Positions 30,561 to 32,316 of a stretch of 32,316 nt of DNA are shown piece after piece. Below the pieces are notes generated by a model. That model worked only from the letters and a program-made list of their open reading frames with translations, was not told the origin of the DNA and ran no database searches. This DNA is from UBA724 sp049596815. Lineage in GTDB: Bacteria; Bacteroidota; Bacteroidia; Flavobacteriales; Flavobacteriaceae. A program made the translations under genes and the position numbers. The stretch's first letter is position 1; each line of letters starts with the position of its first letter. The DNA lies in the NCBI GenBank assembly GCA_049596815.1, contig JBMYLY010000010.1:1-32316 (forward strand), read 5' to 3'.

Positions 30561-31742
30561 ATGTCTTTTCAAAAAAAACGTATTGTAGTGGGGCTTTCCG
30601 GAGGGGTAGATTCCTCTGTGGCAGCCTATTTGCTCAAGCAACAAGGGCATGAGGTCATCGGTTTGTTTATGAAAAACTGGCACGATGATTCAGTGACCAT
30701 TTCAGACGAATGCCCGTGGTTGGAAGACAGCAACGACGCCATGCTGGTGGCCGAAAAACTCGGGATTCCTTTTCAAACAGTCGATCTAAGCAAAACATAT
30801 AAGGAACGCATTGTAGACTATATGTTTGCGGAGTACGAGCGGGGGCGCACGCCCAACCCTGATGTGTTGTGCAACAGAGAGATTAAGTTTGACATCTTCC
30901 TCAAAATGGCACTCGATCTGGGTGCAGACTATGTGGCTACGGGTCACTATTGCCGCAAAGATGAAATCGTTCTTAATGGTCAAACCTACTACCGCTTGCT
31001 AGCGGGTGTGGACAACAACAAAGACCAGTCCTATTTTTTGTGTCAACTCACCCAAGAACAGCTCGGAAAAGCAGTTTTTCCTGTAGGGGAACTGACCAAA
31101 CCCGAAGTGCGTAGGATCGCCCAAGAACAGGGGTTTATAACCGCTGAAAAAAGAGATTCTCAAGGGCTTTGTTTTATCGGAAAGGTGCGCCTGCCCGATT
31201 TTTTACAACAGCAGCTAAAGCCCAAAACGGGTGACATTGTACAAATTCCCAACGACCACCCGATGTATACGCAAGAAGGCGCTTCAACACTGGTGGCACA
31301 AGCAGCGGCCTACACCTATACGCCTGCCGACGGTAAAGTGGTGGGCCAGCACCAAGGGGCACATTTTTTTACCGTAGGTCAGCGGAAAGGTTTGGCGGTG
31401 GGCGGTACGGCAGAACCCTTGTTTGTCATTGCTACCGATGTGGCTACCAATACCTTGTATGTAGGGGAGGGCAAAGACCATCCGGGCCTGTATCGCAACA
31501 CGCTCTTTATGGACCAAAGCGAACTCCATTTTGTACGTCCCGACTTGGCACCCGAGGTCGGTGCCACTCAAAAAGTGTTGGCCCGTATTCGCTATCGACA
31601 GCCTTTGGTTGCGGCTACGCTACACCCTGTTGCTACAGGCGCCTATTTGCAGTTCGAAGCACCCCAGTCGGCCATAGCCGCCGGACAGTTTGCGGCTTGG
31701 TACCAAGAGGATGAACTGATCGGTTCGGGGGTGATTGCATAA
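30561..31742 (+). CDS. mnmA: tRNA-specific 2-thiouridylase MnmA
   Basis: A 393-residue enzyme that makes 2-thiouridine at tRNA position 34. The N-type PP-loop is VVGLSGGVDSSVAAYLL (9-25), the catalytic cysteines are C104 in PDVLCNREIKF and C204 in DSQGLCFIGKV, and the tRNA-binding part includes ATGHYCR, DNNKDQSYFL and HFFTVGQRKGL. Residues that separate it from GuaA and TilS are clear. It lies behind yidC with its own promoter box. Downstream is a short hairpin-rich spacer and the convergent lysA. Confidence 0.97.
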   Translation: MSFQKKRIVVGLSGGVDSSVAAYLLKQQGHEVIGLFMKNWHDDSVTISDECPWLEDSNDAMLVAEKLGIPFQTVDLSKTYKERIVDYMFAEYERGRTPNPDVLCNREIKFDIFLKMALDLGADYVATGHYCRKDEIVLNGQTYYRLLAGVDNNKDQSYFLCQLTQEQLGKAVFPVGELTKPEVRRIAQEQGFITAEKRDSQGLCFIGKVRLPDFLQQQLKPKTGDIVQIPNDHPMYTQEGASTLVAQAAAYTYTPADGKVVGQHQGAHFFTVGQRKGLAVGGTAEPLFVIATDVATNTLYVGEGKDHPGLYRNTLFMDQSELHFVRPDLAPEVGATQKVLARIRYRQPLVAATLHPVATGAYLQFEAPQSAIAAGQFAAWYQEDELIGSGVIA

Positions 31743-31773
31743 TAATTTCTAAGTAGATTCATAGTTGGTATAT

Positions 31774-31821
31774 GTCATGCCCGCCAGAATGACTTGTCGG
31801 GCTGGCCGTATTTAATACGGC
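31774..31821. repeat. Nested inverted repeats between mnmA and lysA
   Basis: Two interleaved arms: GTCAT (31774-31778) with ATGAC (31789-31793), and GCCCG (31779-31783) with CGGGC (31798-31802), an H-type pseudoknot order. A separate hairpin GCCGTA/TACGGC lies at 31805-31821. No T run follows on either strand in a terminator position, so a standard terminator is not supported; it may be a REP-like intergenic remnant. Confidence 0.5.
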
Positions 31822-31833
31822 AGTCAAAAAAAA

Positions 31834-32316
31834 TCAAACCACTGCTGAAACAGCAGGGGCAAATTCCAGCTCCACTTGATTGCGCAATAGGTCTTCAAAA
31901 GTTTCGGCTTTGCGAATGAGTTTGGCCGCGCCCTCATGCCACAGCACTTCTGCAGGACGGTAGCGTGCGTTGTAATTGCTGGCCATCGTAAAGCAATACG
32001 CACCGGCATTGTGAAAACACAACACATCGCCCTCTGAAATTTCCGAAATACGGCGGTTGTTGGCAAAGGTGTCGGTTTCGCATATATAGCCTACCACAGA
32101 GTAGAAACGCTCGCGTCCCTCAGGATTTGAGATGTTTTCTATATGATGTTGAGACCCGTAGAGCATCGGACGAATCAGGTGGTTAAAACCACTGTTGACC
32201 TGCGCAAAAACCGTAGAGGTGGTTTGTTTGACGACATTGACTTGGGTCAGGAAATATCCTGCTTGGCTTACCAAAAATTTACCGGGCTCAAAGGCCAAAG
32301 TCAAAGGCTTGCCATA
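31834..32316 (-). CDS. lysA: Diaminopimelate decarboxylase, C-terminal part
   Basis: Only the last 160 residues are inside; the gene runs off the window end, and its N-terminal TIM barrel with the PLP lysine is not visible. The C-terminal segment has FEPGKFLVSQAGYFL, the strand-rich ALR_C-like domain, the substrate-site VGYICETDTF with the conserved Cys-Glu, and FHNAGAYCFTMASNYNARYRPAEVLW. These fix it as LysA (meso-diaminopimelate to lysine) rather than arginine or ornithine decarboxylase. It converges on mnmA across a 91-base spacer. No frameshift within the visible part. Confidence 0.94.
   Translation of the reverse strand, partial: YGKPLTLAFEPGKFLVSQAGYFLTQVNVVKQTTSTVFAQVNSGFNHLIRPMLYGSQHHIENISNPEGRERFYSVVGYICETDTFANNRRISEISEGDVLCFHNAGAYCFTMASNYNARYRPAEVLWHEGAAKLIRKAETFEDLLRNQVELEFAPAVSAVV

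Noticed and set aside
1..32316. Mobile elements, CRISPR arrays, prophage or defence genes
   Set aside because: No transposase, integrase, direct-repeat array, Cas, toxin-antitoxin or restriction motif was seen; gene content and order are those of a conserved chromosomal core.

Overview
This window looks like a chromosomal core region of a Bacteroidota member, most likely class Flavobacteriia. The reasons are the repeated TAnnTTTG promoter boxes just ahead of genes with no clear Shine-Dalgarno sequence, the L28-L33-DUF4295-FtsY gene block, a BshC bacillithiol enzyme, DUF3467 directly after rpoC, and DUF4369 and LysM/PBP1 proteins. I see no mobile element, CRISPR array, tRNA, rRNA or phage gene. 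Almost every gene is a housekeeping type in a compact layout.

Layout. 1-609: the 3' end of rpoC, a DUF3467 gene and a strong terminator. 656-4494: prfC (minus), diverging from an idi / PTPS-QueD-like / manA / 88-aa-protein run (plus). 4481-8959: a minus-strand block of DUF4369 lipoprotein, AlkB-like dioxygenase, small K+ channel, alpha/beta hydrolase and htpG. 8960-9265: a 306-bp gap holding a candidate structured small RNA with its own promoter and terminator. 9266-11711: a fabH-type ketoacyl synthase convergent with a sodium:solute symporter. 11770-17532: recR, a GT2 glycosyltransferase, a lone lipoyl E2 acyltransferase, a DnaQ-like exonuclease, an FAH-family protein and cinA. 17578-18204: rpmB, rpmG, DUF4295 and a terminator. 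18232-22135: ftsY, a lipoprotein amidase and rimO. 22170-31742: bshC, guaA, a LysM/PBP1 protein, pyrG, yidC and mnmA. 31743-32316: a short spacer with hairpins, then the 3' part of lysA on the minus strand.

Functionally the window serves transcription and translation (RpoC, RF3, L28, L33, RimO, MnmA), nucleotide synthesis (GuaA, PyrG), protein targeting and folding (FtsY, YidC, HtpG), recombination and repair (RecR, AlkB-like, exonuclease), and isoprenoid, sugar, fatty-acid, lysine and low-molecular-weight-thiol metabolism.

The signals most worth a second look are the unannotated structured RNA at about 9084-9222, and the consistent placement of the -7 promoter box 2-7 nt before many start codons, which predicts leaderless or nearly leaderless mRNAs. 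No new multi-gene system is evident. All family calls come from reading motifs by eye; no database search was run.
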